Below the pieces are notes generated by a model that saw only the letters and a list, made by a program, of their open reading frames with translations, searched no databases and was not told the DNA's origin. A program made the translations under genes and the position numbers. From Ophioceras dolichostomum (taxonomy: Eukaryota; Ascomycota; Sordariomycetes; Magnaporthales; Ophioceraceae), in NCBI GenBank assembly GCA_003049485.1, contig PYST01000028.1:124001-188000 (forward strand): 64,000 nt of DNA. Reading direction: 5' to 3'. Below, in pieces: positions 1-11,906 of this stretch. Position 1 is the stretch's first letter, and each line of letters begins with the position of its first letter.

Positions 1-3000
1 GCAGCGCGTAGATGACGATCCGCTTGCTCCCCTCGACCTTGATGATCTTGGCTGTGCAGTTCGGCATGCAGCTGTGGTTGATGAACCTCGCGATGCCTCC
101 CTTCTTCGTCGCGTCGACGACGGCCTCGTCGTCGATGCGGAACAGGTACGAGGAGCCGATCCCGCTCTTAAGGTATCGCTTCTCCCTCGTGTGCGCCACC
201 GACGGGCGCACCTCCTCGCCCACATACTCGATGATCATGTCGTCCTTGGCGATGTTCTCCATGGCGTAGAGCCCCCAGTTGTGGATCGCGGACCTGGCGA
301 ACTTCACAGGCTTCTTCCGCTTCTTCAGCTGGTTGAACCGGAGCACGTCCCCGGACGAGTCCTGGCCGAGCGACCTCTTCTGGTCCACCATCTCCGCGAA
401 CACGCGCCGCTGGTTGGCACGGTTGGCGCGGGACGTTCCACGGCCGAAGTTGTGCTCGTCGGGCATCTTAGCCGTCGGCACCACGGCGGCCATGTTGACG
501 CCGTTATTAGCGAGCGCCTTTGCCTGCCGCTCCTCGCGGGCCTTCCTGACTTTGATGTGGTGCGGGAGGTATTTGGACTTCTCCGAGTTGAGGATCTTCT
601 TGACCCCCTCTGTGCGCGCGCAGCCCGTCGAGTTGGGCACGTAGTAGCCCTCGATGCGGGGCGGAGGGGGTGGCGGCTTCGGGTGGTTGCTGCTGGGCTC
701 GCTGGGCTGCTGCTGCTGCTGCTGCTGCTTGATATCCGCGAGCTTCTGCTTAGAGTCTTTCGACTTCGACTTGGAGTCTCCCGGCTTCTGTTTGCCCTCG
801 GCCTGCTTCTGCTTGCCTCCCACCACCCTCTCCTCGTCATCATCATCCTGCGGGTCCTGCGCGTTGAGTCGGTGGACACGGTTTCGCTGGTACAGCCACA
901 ACTGAGGGTCGCCCATCTCGCCGGTATTGAACTTGCGCTTGAGCCGGGCGATGTCCGGGCGGTCCTTGGTGCCCATCGTGAGAAGCTCGAGTAGCGGGAT
1001 GTCGTTGGCGAAGCCTGGCGGTATGACCATGGCAGGCACGGCTGCGGCTGGGTAGTTGTCCATGTCCCACCTGAGTTTCTCCCTGACCTCGGCAGACGGG
1101 CCCTTGACCACAGGCTTGGTAGAGGGAGCAGGTGAGGGCGGCGGCTTTTGCTTCGAGGGACCTGCCTCAGGCTCCTCGCCCGCTTCGGGCTCCTCCTTTG
1201 TCGCCTCCTCCTCGGAGACCGCTTGCTGCGCCTTCTTCAGGGCCTCGCGCTCCTCGAAGATCTGCTTCTTCGTCTTCTTCTTGGTCTTAAGGGCCTTCTT
1301 CTTGCCCTTGGCGTCAGCCACAGACGGCGTCGGCAGCATTGAGCTGTCCGTCTCGTCCTTCTCCACGCCATCGACATCCTCGATCAGGATCTCTGCTGGA
1401 GTCGCTGGAGTGGCCGCATCTGGCGTGTCCTCGGGCTCCGGCTTGTCGATCGTGACGCCGAAGAGCTCCTCGTCACTCTTCCTCTGGCGCTTGGAGGCAG
1501 ACTCCAGGGGGAAATCCTGCTTTCGCTTCCTCTGGAGCAGAGACGAGGCGTCGTTGAGGGCGAAGCTAGCCTCGGTCATGGAGTCATCCTCCTGAGGCGC
1601 CCAGGACCCGACCTCATCCCTCAGGTCATCCTCCGTGCTCATGCGGCTGCGAGGCCTCGACTCGGGCTCCTCCGTGTCTCTAGCCAGCGAATCACGCTCG
1701 TCGCGGAGCAACTCATCGTCCGACTCGACGTCGCTATCGATCGGAGCCTGGAGACGATGGTGGAGCGAACGGTATGCGGTGACCGGCGGCGGAGGACGAT
1801 TGCGGCCGAAGGGATCGACGAAGCCACGCTTGGGAGCCGCCTTGCCTGCGTTCTTGACCTTCCGAATCCTAGGCAGAGCTGTGACGTCAAGGCGGGCGGT
1901 CCGGCGCTCAATGGGATCCGCTCGGGCGTTGGGTGTGCCGATGGGAGTCTTCTCGTCACCGTCGTCCAGCAGGGCGGGAGACCGCGTGGAGGCGGCCGCG
2001 ATAGGGAGCGAATCCTCGAGGTTCAGGCGCCTGCGTTTGGCGACGTGGTTCGCCGGGTCAAGGTAGTCGATGATAGAGGGCATGGCGACCTTGGTTCGGA
2101 TATGCTGGATGAGCTGCTCCGCCATCTCGAGTTTCACGACGCGGGCTGCCTCCTTCACCGGGTCGAAATCCTTCGCTCGCTGTTTCTTTTCCTCCTCGAG
2201 ATCGGCCTCCTCCTCCCGTCGGCGACGGGCGCGGTCGTCTCGCGGACGGAACTCGGTCAGGGTGCCCGACTTGCGCTCCAGTGAGAGGCTACGGGCACGC
2301 TTCTTCGACTCGGCCGGTGGCTGTCGAATAGGAGGCGGCAGCGGGGCAGCTACGTTGCTACCTAGCTTCAGCGTCATGTCCATGTAGTACGTGAAGAACT
2401 GCTTTTGGTTGTTAGCCTTGTAGCACCACTCCGCTTGCTGGCGACCGGCGCGCGTGTCCGGGAAGGTGATGAAGTATCCGGTCCGGTCGCAAAGGATGTC
2501 CTCGAATCGGGATGACTTGAGCATTGCCTTCATGTGGTTAACCGTTTTGTAAAGGACCGGCACGGACTCTGAGGGCACGAATATATGTGGCTGCCGTATG
2601 CTGGAGCCAAGAGCCGAGGTGGGAAAGTCACCGGAGGGTGTGGTAGGCGTAGGCGGTGGTTGACGGAGAGCGGCCGAAGGCCCCTTGGGCGCGGTCGGCG
2701 GAGGACGGGTGTTGCCTGCAGCAGGGGCGCCAGCGGCCTTCGATGCCGCCGTGGCCTTGGGCTGAGGGGTGAGCGTCTTCTCCCTCTCTTGCTTGAGAAT
2801 CTGCTCCATCATCTGCCCGCTCTTCCGGCCCTCGGGGTCGAATTGCACGTGGACCTTGCTGCCATCGATGAACTGTCCGTTGCCCTGGCGCACGGCGAGC
2901 GCAGCTGCTTCGATGGCGGCGACGGCCGTCGTGCGAGACCGGCTCAGCCTGCTGGTATCCCTGTAGCAGAAGGTGGCGAAGCCCAGATAGCTACCCGTCT

Positions 3001-4186
3001 CGGGGTGCATCTTGTTCGAGCTCGTGTCGATCTCGCCATACGACGCGAACAATGCATGCACCTTCTGGAAGGGGCTCAGGGGGTTGAAGCCAGTGACGAG
3101 GATCTGCTTTGGCGGGCCGGGGCCGACCGCTGTCCGTGGGTCGAATGGATAGGGCTTGACGTTGTAGGGGGCATGGCGCAGACGGGACCTAGCATGGTGG
3201 AAGTCGACGTTGATGTAGTTGAGCCTCCCGCCTTTGGCCAGGCGGGGGTCCCGAGGGGGGGCGTCATCATCTTCCTATTGAGCAACAGTATTAGCCAATG
3301 TTCACGAGCCAGACAGATGACGCCCCCCCTCCCTCAAGCACAGGTATGGTATGGGTATCGGTATATGTATACGTACGGAGCCGAACGACTTATATGTGGC
3401 TGTGGCTTTCGCCGCCTTTTTTCTCTCTTCGGTCGATAGAGAACGATCGAGCACAGGGTCATATGTGCAGGTCATGCCCAACACCGGGAGACTGGTGTCC
3501 CGGGCGGGGACGCGTTCGACGGTGGGGGCAGGGACGCTGGAGGACGCCAGCACGCTGCCGTTTGGCAGGGCGCCGTTGGGCGCTGTGTCGTGGTTTGACG
3601 GGAGTGCGCCATCGACTCTATCAGAGCCGAACGGGGTAGATGGCACCGGCTTTGGCTGGTACGACGAGACCGAGTAGGCAGGCGACCCGATATTCGTGAG
3701 AGGGGTGACATGGGTGCTTGAGGTCTTGGACATAGCCAATGCGCCATCACGCGAGGGCGCTGAGCTCATCGTGGTAGACGAGGTGGTGCTGGCATGCGAG
3801 CTCGCCGAGCCAACCGTATTCAGGATATCGCCCGGAAGCGACTCGCTATCATCAGTGTGAGAAGAGTGCGTGGTAGCGGTGGTAAGGGTATTGGTGTCAG
3901 ACACCAAGCCGTTGCGCCGGGGCGCCGAGGCTGGAGTCGGGGCGGTATTGGTGCTGGTAGTGCTGGCAAGGGTGAGGGAGCTGTCGTCGGGGCGCGCCAA
4001 GGGAGAGCTGTGCTGCGGGCGACCACCGTTCTGCTCATGGCTGCCGTATAGCGATGGTGATCGTAATGAGGGCGAGTCGCTCACTCGCTGTCTGGCTCGC
4101 TCCCTCTCCATCGCCCTGTCCCTCACGGCGCGTGGCGCAGCCGGGAAGCAAGCATCGAAGCTCGCGCCTGGCGGTGGAGGCATCAT
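1..4186 (-). CDS. SET1: Histone H3-lysine-4 methyltransferase SET1 (COMPASS catalytic subunit), 3' end cut by window edge
   Basis: Catalytic subunit of COMPASS, which methylates histone H3 lysine 4 in the nucleus. Two exons are visible: 4186-3377 and 3274 to the edge. The intron 3275-3376 starts GTACGT, ends CAATAG and has a GGCTAATAC branch site. At least 1361 codons are seen. After a Ser/Thr-rich N-terminus comes an RRM (about 2960-3130), then the SET-associated RNA-binding region (about 2390-2600), a long acidic linker with polyQ (709-730), an N-SET region with a RANQRR motif (about 395-415), and the SET domain (about 1-310). The SET domain carries the cofactor/substrate motif FINHSCMPNC at 60-90. 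The post-SET cysteines and stop lie beyond position 1. The start is the first of two tandem ATGs; the next residues (FFPAAPRAVRDRAMERE-like) fit fungal Set1 N-termini. Identity is certain; the exact start is less so. Confidence 0.96.
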
Positions 4187-5673
4187 GTAAATTTTATCTC
4201 GTCAGCCGCTCCCACAGTCCACCACCCATCATATCTCGAGGCGTCACGGGCTATGAGACGGGCAACATGAGTGCCAATGGGGGGCAAAGTGCAAGCTTCG
4301 ATAGTGGAATGAGAACTGATCACGAATTGGGGTCTTGAGTAGGGAGGTTTGGCCACGCGACAGAAGCGTCGGCCGGCCCAAGGCGTGAGCCGCAGGACGG
4401 GTGAAATGCGATGTTGTGCGGGAAGCACGAGGGCGGAAAAAAGCTGGGGTCGTGTGTCTGAGTGAGGTGAGTTCGCGGCGATCAAAGAACGCAAGCGTGA
4501 GGAATGTGGAAACCGAAGATGGTACGATATGAAGCTGAAGAGGGCGACAAGAACGCTGGGATTAGCTTTGCAAGAAGCCTCTGTCCTGAGCCAGCGTCAC
4601 GGATTTGGATTTGTGAAGCGTAGATTCTCGATGGGAAAGCGACTGGACGTTCGGGAAAAAAAAGTGGTCATCAGGGATGGCGGCAGTCTCGACCAAGGCG
4701 TAATTGGCGTTCGACTGGGGTCGGAGGAGTGGGTACGTACCGAACCTAAACTTCGTGAACGCGTCCGCCAATCCCCATCTTCGGACAGTCTTGGATTGTC
4801 CTGTATTGTTGCCTGTATTGTTGCTATTCAGTAAGTGGCTGAATGCCTGAATGCACCCTGTCAGCTGTGTGGCTGGTTCCTATTCTGCAGCGCTCATGTG
4901 CTGCTGTGACGCAATAAGCTGAATAAAAACAACTGGACCGCCGCGGTTCACTATTGTCCACACAAATTGCTCATCAGCACAATACTGGTTGAATAGGTAG
5001 GTACCTACCTGGGTACCGGGCAAATGGGGTTGAACGGGGTTGAAATGGGTTGAATTGGGTCGACCCCTCCTCCTCCTATTCATATGCAGCAGTCCGTGTC
5101 GTTTGATCAGAGTTCGGTCTCATCGACTTCATATTGAGCGTTGCATCACCGACAGGAGGTGCCTGACAATCAATCATCCTGCACAGAAGAATTGCTTCTT
5201 TTTCTTTTAATTCGGATTCTTAGTTAGGAGAATTCGCTGTTTGGCACACAAATGTTCATCGGAACCGCCGTTCATTGTGAACGGGATCGCAGAGAGTTTG
5301 TAGCTGTTTCTGAGGACAGCCTTCTGACAGAATAATGGTCATTCATTGGAGATACTCCAATCTCATCTGAAGTTTCGTTATGCCTCTCAATAAAGACACA
5401 GAATGCCACACAGTCGCAAGCAGCGGTAGGCAGCAGCAAGCAGCAGAAGACAATAAAACAAAATAGAAATCAATAGGACGGGTTCCTGTCATTACTCCAA
5501 TCCTGACCTTGCTACCCCGCAAGATACGAATTGAAGAGGTTGGTAGGACCGTACGTTTGCCCTGCGTGAAGCCAATAATTGATCCAAGAAAAAAAAAAGC
5601 CCAAACGCCTTCCGACCACAGCGGCAATCAATAAAAAGATCAAATGAGGGCAAACGAGGCCTGCCCTGCCACT
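4187..5673. other. Intergenic, SET1 promoter and securin 3' side
   Basis: No supported gene in 1.49 kb. Short ORFs here (for example plus 4529-4834, minus 5343-5627) show no recognisable protein. A perfect 16-bp palindrome, AGGTAGGTACCTACCT, lies at 4995-5010. It is followed by several GGGTTGAA-type direct repeats (about 5026-5060). The part next to 4187 should hold the SET1 promoter and 5' UTR. Confidence 0.6.
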
Positions 5674-7118
5674 CTAGAAGTCCACAGTGAGCTTGAAGTC
5701 GTCGTCGGCGCTGGCATCAGGAATCATCTCAGGCGAGCCGCCCAAGTCGCCGTCCTCCTCTTCGTCGACGTCGAAGATCGAGAGGAATCCAAACCGCTTC
5801 AAGTCCTCCGCCTCCTTCTGGGCCGCGGCCGCCTGGCTTTGGGCAAACCGGGCCGGCGTGATGGTCATCTCTGCCGAGCGGGACGACGCGGAGCTTGTCG
5901 AACGCGGGATGCCAACAGCCGCCGCGCCGGAAGTAGTCGTCGGGTTGATAGCGCCGTGGTTGCCGAGGAGCGATGAAGCGGTCCGGCCCTTCGTGTAGCC
6001 AAGCGTGTTTCGTGAGGCGGTAACGCCATTGTCGGCAGCCAAATCCCTCGAGCGGGCTACTACTGCTGCGGGTTGAGCGGGTTTTCTAGCCGGTTGGCCG
6101 AATGGCAGGGGCCCGGCCAGCTTTGGTGCCGGCTTCGCGGTAGTGGGCTTGAGGCCTGCCGCGGCGGTTTTCGGCGCAAGTGCGAGGGTAGATGCAGCAT
6201 TCCGAGACGCAATCGTAGACGGCACTGCTTGTCGAGATTGGGGGTGTGCCGGTTTCACGGTTGGTTGCGGCTTCTTACGCTGGAATCCGCGAGCTGTCTC
6301 AGGCACGTCGCCAACCGTCCAGTCGAACTCGTCGAGGTCCTCCTTGATGCGCTTCTCCCCCTCTTCAAATGCTCGCTTCTGCGCTTCAGCGAACTGCCTC
6401 TCTTTTAACGAAACCCCGTCATCGCCGACGGGATCATAGTAGTACTCGTAATATCCCTTCAGACGATTCTCCGGCTTGAGGCCCTCGAAGGTCAAGGCCC
6501 CATCAGGGAGTACGTCAGACTGATATTGGATATCCTTCGGCTTGGGAGGCGCGTACTCGATATCCTCCTCTCCCCCAAGCGGACCTGCTTGGTCGGCGTG
6601 GACCTCCAGCTTTGATGACTGGACACGGGGAGACTTCGGCCTGGGTCGACGGGAGATGGTGGCCGGAGGGACGCTCTTCTCAAACTCGCGCACCATGTCC
6701 TTCACCCCCTGAACTTGACCCGTCCGAGCTTTGGCATTTGTGGTCTTGTTTCCCAGCGGTGCGCGGCCAGTGCGTGGCTCTGCTCGAGTAGAACATCAGC
6801 AAACACTCTGAGATAGTCGGGGGAAGAACATGATTATGGCGACATACCCAACGGTGTGGCGAAAGCCGACTTGTCTACACCTTTCCCTCCCTTTCCAATG
6901 GTTCGCATATTCTCTTGCAGCTTGGTGCGGTCCGCAAGCACGCTCTTCCCCATGACTGTCGCGGCGTTCTCATCATTAAAGGGAACTTTCAGCGGGGTCT
7001 TCGGATATCGAGCGGCTGGCGTCTTCGCTTGGAGCTGCTTGGGCCCTTGACCGAGAGGCTTCGTAGTCCCAGCCTGATGGCTGAAGACCCTGTTCTCCTG
7101 GTCGCGAGCAGCCAACAT
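5674..7118 (-). CDS. Securin (Cut2/Pds1 family), separase inhibitor
   Basis: Securin binds and blocks separase until APC/C destroys it at anaphase. Exons are 7118-6848 and 6779-5674, with intron 6780-6847 (GTATGT...GCAG); 458 residues. What I see: near the N-terminus RDQENRV where a KEN box would lie. The splice creates a canonical destruction box, RAPLGNKTTN (RxxLxxxxN), at about residues 96-105. Residues 162-169 read EDIEYAPP, matching the separase-binding pseudosubstrate stretch of Cut2 (EDIEYMPP) and human securin (EIEK). The rest is low-complexity and proline/alanine-rich with an acidic C-terminus, as usual for this disordered family. The frame is open upstream to 7289, but the family normally begins near MLAARDQEN, so the ATG at 7118 is preferred. 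Securins diverge fast; the call rests on the D-box plus pseudosubstrate order. Confidence 0.8.
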
Positions 7119-7652
7119 GTTGCCGATTGACAGGCACTGAAGCCGCTTCTCGCACGCGGGTCGATGAGGCGATTCGTTCGGTATCGTGGCGTTGGTAGTA
7201 TTTCTGAACATAAGATGAAAGAATGCGGATATTTTGCGACCTGACACGTCCGAGAGATCCACTTTACGCCGAAATGAAAGAGAGGGCACGTTGATACCGC
7301 GTGAAATTGTTGAAGTTCCAATCTCGCTGTGGGAGGGATGTTTACGATATCTGTTGGCAGGGCAACAGCCACTTCGATCACTGAAACTAGCCGACCTTCA
7401 GGCTGGCGTCACCCCTACCAAAGGGAGAAGTGGACCCCTGCTGATCAGACAGCTGCCCTTGGCTTTCCAGGGAGGGGCACCACGCTCCTTTTCCACTTCG
7501 TCCTGATCACGTCTCGTCCCAACTTCAACCTCCAACAACCAGCTTACGCCGCATTCCACGACGTCCATAGTGTCCATTTGCACAGCTGCATCTACAGACG
7601 CCGACATCTTGACCGCTTTCGTCATTTTTGTTCACCACCTACATCGCCCGCC
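7119..7652. promoter_or_regulatory. Divergent promoter region, securin / tropomyosin-like gene
   Basis: The two flanking genes are transcribed away from each other, so both promoters must lie in these 534 bases. A pyrimidine-rich leader with CCAAC and CACCACC runs precedes the plus-strand start. I see no specific operator that I can name. Confidence 0.5.
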
Positions 7653-8565
7653 ATGGCCGACATAGGTCGCATCACTCAGGTACGTTGGGTGAACTAAAGG
7701 GAGAAGCGCATCCCAAGTGTTGCCCCTCAACCCCACCTCCCAATTTGCCATGCAATATCACAGATCCCTTCAAGCAGGCAGCAATGATGCCGCAATATAC
7801 ACATACGTCCATACACACTTTGGTCATACACGCACGCCTCCTGCTAACATTGCTTCCGCTACCGCCCGCCCGTCATGACGACAGAAAATGAAATTGCTCA
7901 GGGATGAGAAAGATGAAGCCAAGGCCAAAGTCACGGAGCTGGAGGAGAAGAATAAGCTGCTCGCGGCGGAGAACGAGCTCAAGGATGACGAGATCGCGGC
8001 GCTAAACCGCGCGAAAACCAACCTGGAGGCCGCTGTCGAGAAGCTTGAGAAGCGCGTCGAGACTCTGAAGAAGGAGTCCGAGGACCATAGCAAGGTCACC
8101 GACACGATCGGGTCCCTGAAAGGCCAGACGGGCCTGCTGGAGGAGCAGTTGGATGAGACCGTTGAGAAGCTGAAAGAAGCCAACGAGAAGTAAGCAGCGT
8201 TTGCTGATGCTCACACATTCACACACATACAAACACGATGCCCGAACACCATCCCTCAGTTCGGCCGGTACATCCGCGTCGGCCTACTGGCTGCACCCCT
8301 CGCCCACACTCGACTACCTACCTACCCACGCCATCTTGGATGCCACTGAAACGAATCTCCCCTCATGGAAACCAACTAATCCTCAAACTTTCTTCTACCC
8401 AGCTACCAGAAGGCCTGCCTTGAGGCTGAGAAGTTCCGGAACGAGGCCAAAGCGGCTCAGGACCGGAATATCGACTGGGAGAAGAAATACGCGGAGAGGG
8501 AGGAAGCGAACAAGAAGACGGAAGAGGAGTTGAAGCAATTGACCGAAGCTCTTGGTGGCCTCTAA
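7653..8565 (+). CDS. Tropomyosin-like coiled-coil protein
   Basis: Three exons: 7653-7679, 7885-8189 and 8403-8565; 164 residues, close to the usual 161 of fungal tropomyosin. Introns 7680-7884 (GTACGT, branch GCTAACA, end GACAG) and 8190-8402 (GTAAGC, end CCCAG) keep the frame. A tiny first exon (MADIGRITQ) is typical of fungal tropomyosin genes. The product is almost wholly heptad-patterned coiled coil rich in K, E, A and L (DEAKAKVTELEEKNKLLAAEN and on), ending EALGGL. Tropomyosin winds along actin filaments and guides formins and myosins. The sequence is clearly diverged from the main fungal Tpm/Cdc8 as I know it, so it may be a second tropomyosin or another short actin-linked coiled coil. 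Confidence 0.6.
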
Positions 8566-9022
8566 GGGTGGGAGGGATAACAGATGCTGTTGCTGCTACA
8601 TCTGCGCGCGCCGTGGTGCTGTGTGCTGTGGCTTGCGGATGACGAGACCGCTCCAACTCATTTCTTTGTCTTGTCATGCCTTTTTCCTTCTTTCTTATTG
8701 TCAACTTTCCCCCCCATGTCACAAACTACTGCATCACTGGACTGGTTCGCGGAAGGAGGCAGGTGCCGCGACTTCTTTTTATGTGGCAGTTTACCGAACC
8801 AAGCGCCGTTTGTGAGACGGAGATGTGTGTGAGAGCAGAAGTTGGGGACAACAGAGTATGATGAGGGCGGAGAGAAATGGAAATTTATAGGCGGAATTCG
8901 TCGTTGTTTTGTTTTATCACCGAAGACACACGAGCAAATTGATTTCATCATCTTGTTGGTTCCACCTCTATGAAGTGACCCGCGAAGAAGAGACAGAGCG
9001 GGCTCCTTTGCTTTTCGCCATG
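8566..9022. other. Convergent 3' intergenic region
   Basis: This is the 3' side of both flanking genes (tropomyosin-like on plus, RRP17 on minus), 457 bases. It is T-rich with no supported ORF. It presumably holds both 3' UTRs and poly(A) sites. Confidence 0.5.
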
Positions 9023-9824
9023 TCACCTCCTACTCCTCCTCTGCTTCGCCGCCGTCAACCGCCGCTCTACCTTACTTTCGTAACGAAATTTCTTTTTCTT
9101 CGGTTTCTTCGGACCGGGCTGTTTCTTCTTCTCTTCGGTTTCTCTCCCTCCTTGCCTGGTCCCGTCCGCATCATCAGCATCCTCGTCGTCTCCCTCTTCG
9201 TCATCGTCATCCCTCTCCTCCTCTGGTTTATGCAGTCCATCCCGGTCTATGTTGACGGACTCTATCGTGACCGTGGTGAACTTGTCCTCGTCGATGTACT
9301 CCGCTTCGAGATCGATGGGCTCGAGCGCGGCTGAGGCTGCGGCGGGGGCGTCTTCGAACCCGCCCCAGCCGTCTCCGTTGGAGTCGTTAGAGCCGTCGTC
9401 CCCCGACTCGTCGTGGCCGGCTTTCTGCGCCTCGCGCATCATGGCGTTGAACTGCTCGACATGTTCTTCCACTTCTCGTTTGCGGTCATCCCTGATCTGT
9501 GCATGACGTTACGTACAAGTGATCAGCTCCGGGTCCCCGCGTCTGCAACGCTTCACGGTTCGAGCTAGTAGCATGCGAAAGGGGGGAATTTGAGGGCGTA
9601 TGAACCTGTTTTCGTAGATCGATCCTTTCCTGTCGCGCCTTTTGGGCCGCAATCTCCTGTGCCTGCTTGATCCTCGCCTGCTTCCGCTTGTGGAAGCCGG
9701 TCAGGTACTCTGCTCTGGCATCGTTGTCGAAGGCGATCTCCTCGATGGCATGCGTAGCTTTCCTCTTCTTTGGAGGGGCTAAGAGAGTCTTCTTGGGTCG
9801 AGGGTGGGTGATAAACATCTTCAT
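9023..9824 (-). CDS. RRP17: Nucleolar rRNA-processing 5'-3' exonuclease Rrp17 / NOL12 family
   Basis: Rrp17/NOL12 trims 5' ends of pre-rRNA in the nucleolus during 60S assembly. Exons are 9824-9606 and 9496-9023 with intron 9497-9605 (starts GTTCAT, a weak donor, ends GCACAG); 230 residues. The diagnostic family block spans the N-terminal half: FDNDARAEYLTGFHKRKQ, then repeated KQAQE/ARQERIDLRKQ, continuing across the splice as IRDDRKREVEEHVEQFN. The middle is acidic (D/E runs) and the C-terminus is strongly basic (KKKKF...KQRRSRR), fitting a nucleolar protein. It starts 535 bases from the divergent BIG1 gene. The weak donor is the only soft point; joining the two halves of the family block supports it. 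Confidence 0.9.
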
Positions 9825-10359
9825 GGCAAGAACTGGTAAGGCCGCTTCTTGATTTGCGACGGACCGTTGCCTGACTGGAGTTTGTGCTTCTTGTTCAGGC
9901 CAAGTTGAAAAATGTTATGAATGGACATCGACTGCCCCGCCGAAACTTTTTGTCGCCAAGGTATACATGCTGGGCGGGCTGCTGATGAGCTTGAACCACT
10001 GTAATTGGGAAGTGGCAGTTCCAATCTTTACAGAAAATTCCAGTAAAGACCTACCCCAAATTTTAGATGCCGATATATACAAAATACCGTCCGTACCGTC
10101 CTCTACTCATATTCGGGGAAAGATCCCAGCATACGAGGCTCTCTTGATGACGAGCGTATGTTGGTCGCAAGGCCAACTCGTCACTGTGGCTGGATCCTCC
10201 CAGTGGAACGGACTGCCAAGGCTTCTCGACATCAGCCCCAATTCCAAGGGGTCAACTCCTGACCTGCTAAGCTCCGTGCCCTGAACATCCAACAAGTCTC
10301 ATCAGTCCAGCCTCGCACCTCGCCAACCCCCGTGGAGCGACGTGCATGACGACTTCAAG
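9825..10359. promoter_or_regulatory. Divergent promoter region, RRP17 / BIG1, with a start-overlapping uORF
   Basis: Both neighbours start outward from here. An ATG at 10346 opens a 9-codon ORF that ends TAG at 10373-10375, overlapping the BIG1 start (10360) in another frame. It could damp BIG1 translation. Nothing else is recognised. Confidence 0.45.
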
Positions 10360-11465
10360 ATGCGTCTCTCAATAGCCGCCAGCGTTCTGGCATGCGCTTT
10401 GGCGCACGCCTTCTCCGACTCAACGCCCTTTATCCTCCTCAACTCAAGGCTCGAGTGCGTATCTACTAGAATACCTCCAGATGCACCTCTCCCCCTCTCT
10501 ACTACGTTACCTTGGACCTAGGCATCACCAAGCATCTCGCCCTCACAATTTCATGGTACCATTCCATCACCAGACACTAATCTGATTGATCGCAAACAGA
10601 GGCAGCGCCGCCGCGCCCGGCCCGCAGCTACAGACCACCTCGCAGGTCCTCTCCTCGGCCCAGGCTCTGCTCGCCAACTGCCCTACCGAAAGGTACCTCC
10701 TCATCTCGCAGCCAAACCTGCACGCCTCCGACCTGCGCTGCCCCTCGGACCGGATCCCATGCCGGAAGACGCTGCACCTAGCAGAAGTGGCGCGGACGTC
10801 CGCCGCCATGTCCGTCTCCGAGGTCGTCGGCCGCAGCTTCGCCTTCGACGATTTCTCCGCGTACATTAGTGAGGCGTGCAGGGCCCGGGGTGTCGAGGCT
10901 CGCATCTCGGACCAGACTCTGAAAGAGCTCCCACCGGTGGCTGATGGTCGGGCCGCGAGGGACGCTGTGCTGTCTCAGAATGGTGTGCCAACTTCGCCCT
11001 TCCCCCTCGGAGGGCCTTCACCCCCTTGTCATGTCAAAGAGCCCAGTCCGCTAACAATCTCCCCGTTGTTGCCACCCTGCAGACGCGGAGCTCGAACAGA
11101 TCTTCAAGGAGGCCTGGTCCGAGGGCCACTTCGTCGCCATCTACTTCTCAAACCCCAGCGAACCGTCGCCGTACGAGGCCGAGTTCGACGAGCCCGTCCG
11201 CATGGACTTGCGGAAGAGGCAGCAATCTGCTGGAGAAGCTGAGCCCCTGCTTCATATGAGGGCCGCGTCCAATTCGACCAACAGCCACCTCGGCGTGTTC
11301 CACAGGTACACCTTCTTCACCCCCGGTGTCTTCATGGGGTTCTTCGCCATGTTCATCATGCTCTCCATCCTCTACGTCGGCCTCTCGGCCCTCACCGGCT
11401 TGCAGGTGTCGTACGGGGCGTTCGAGAAGGAGATGGGTCCCGCGGCGCAGAAGAAGCAGCACTGA
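10360..11465 (+). CDS. BIG1: BIG1 family ER membrane protein (cell-wall beta-1,6-glucan / V-ATPase accessory type)
   Basis: Fungal BIG1 is an ER membrane protein needed for normal beta-1,6-glucan. Its C-terminal part belongs to the Ac45/VOA1 transmembrane family tied to V-ATPase assembly. Exons are 10360-10454, 10600-10982 and 11083-11465; 286 residues. Introns are 10455-10599 (GTGCGT...ACAG) and 10983-11082 (GTGTGC, branch CGCTAACA, end GCAG). A signal peptide (MRLSIAASVLACALAHAF) is followed by a lumenal domain with paired cysteines. Near residue 250 is one membrane helix (TPGVFMGFFAMFIMLSILYV). The short tail LQVSYGAFEKEMGPAAQKKQ is characteristic of the family. The first donor is the least certain junction (an alternative lies 5 bases away). 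VOA1 is the alternative family name. Confidence 0.85.
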
Positions 11466-11906
11466 GGGGGCTGGGGCAAATTGTCGCCGCAAGTAAATTT
11501 GAACGTACGGTGTCTGATTACACAGGGACATGGTGGTCTGCGTAGAGACTACGGAGAGCACTGAGATGGCATGAGTGAGGTGGGAGACAAAGGCGAAGCA
11601 TCAGTTGTTCGTATCTGGCAGGATAGGAGTTATAGGCGTGCCTCTTGTTTATTTAACTTTGCTCAACGCTCGTGATAGACTGCGTCGTGTTGGAGCTGTC
11701 CAAATTTCAGGTGTAACAACAGAATCCATCATGATGAGCATTCGGTTGATGTCATGAGATTGAAAACGTCGAATCGTGATCTATGAAGATGGAAGGCCCA
11801 AATTTTCCGCAGTACCGTGTGGAAATCCAATAACCGAAACGCACTGATCCATCGATGCAGATAGTCTGCATGTTCGTCTTGCCATTCTGAATCCCAACCC
11901 CCCCCT
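11466..11906. other. Convergent 3' intergenic region, BIG1 / TRM112
   Basis: A 441-base stretch between two converging genes, with no supported ORF. It likely holds both 3' UTRs. Confidence 0.5.

Noticed and set aside
74..994. 306-codon plus-strand ORF, rich in Leu/Val/Arg
   Set aside because: It is the complement of the SET1 coding exon; no protein family fits and SET1 is certain on the other strand.
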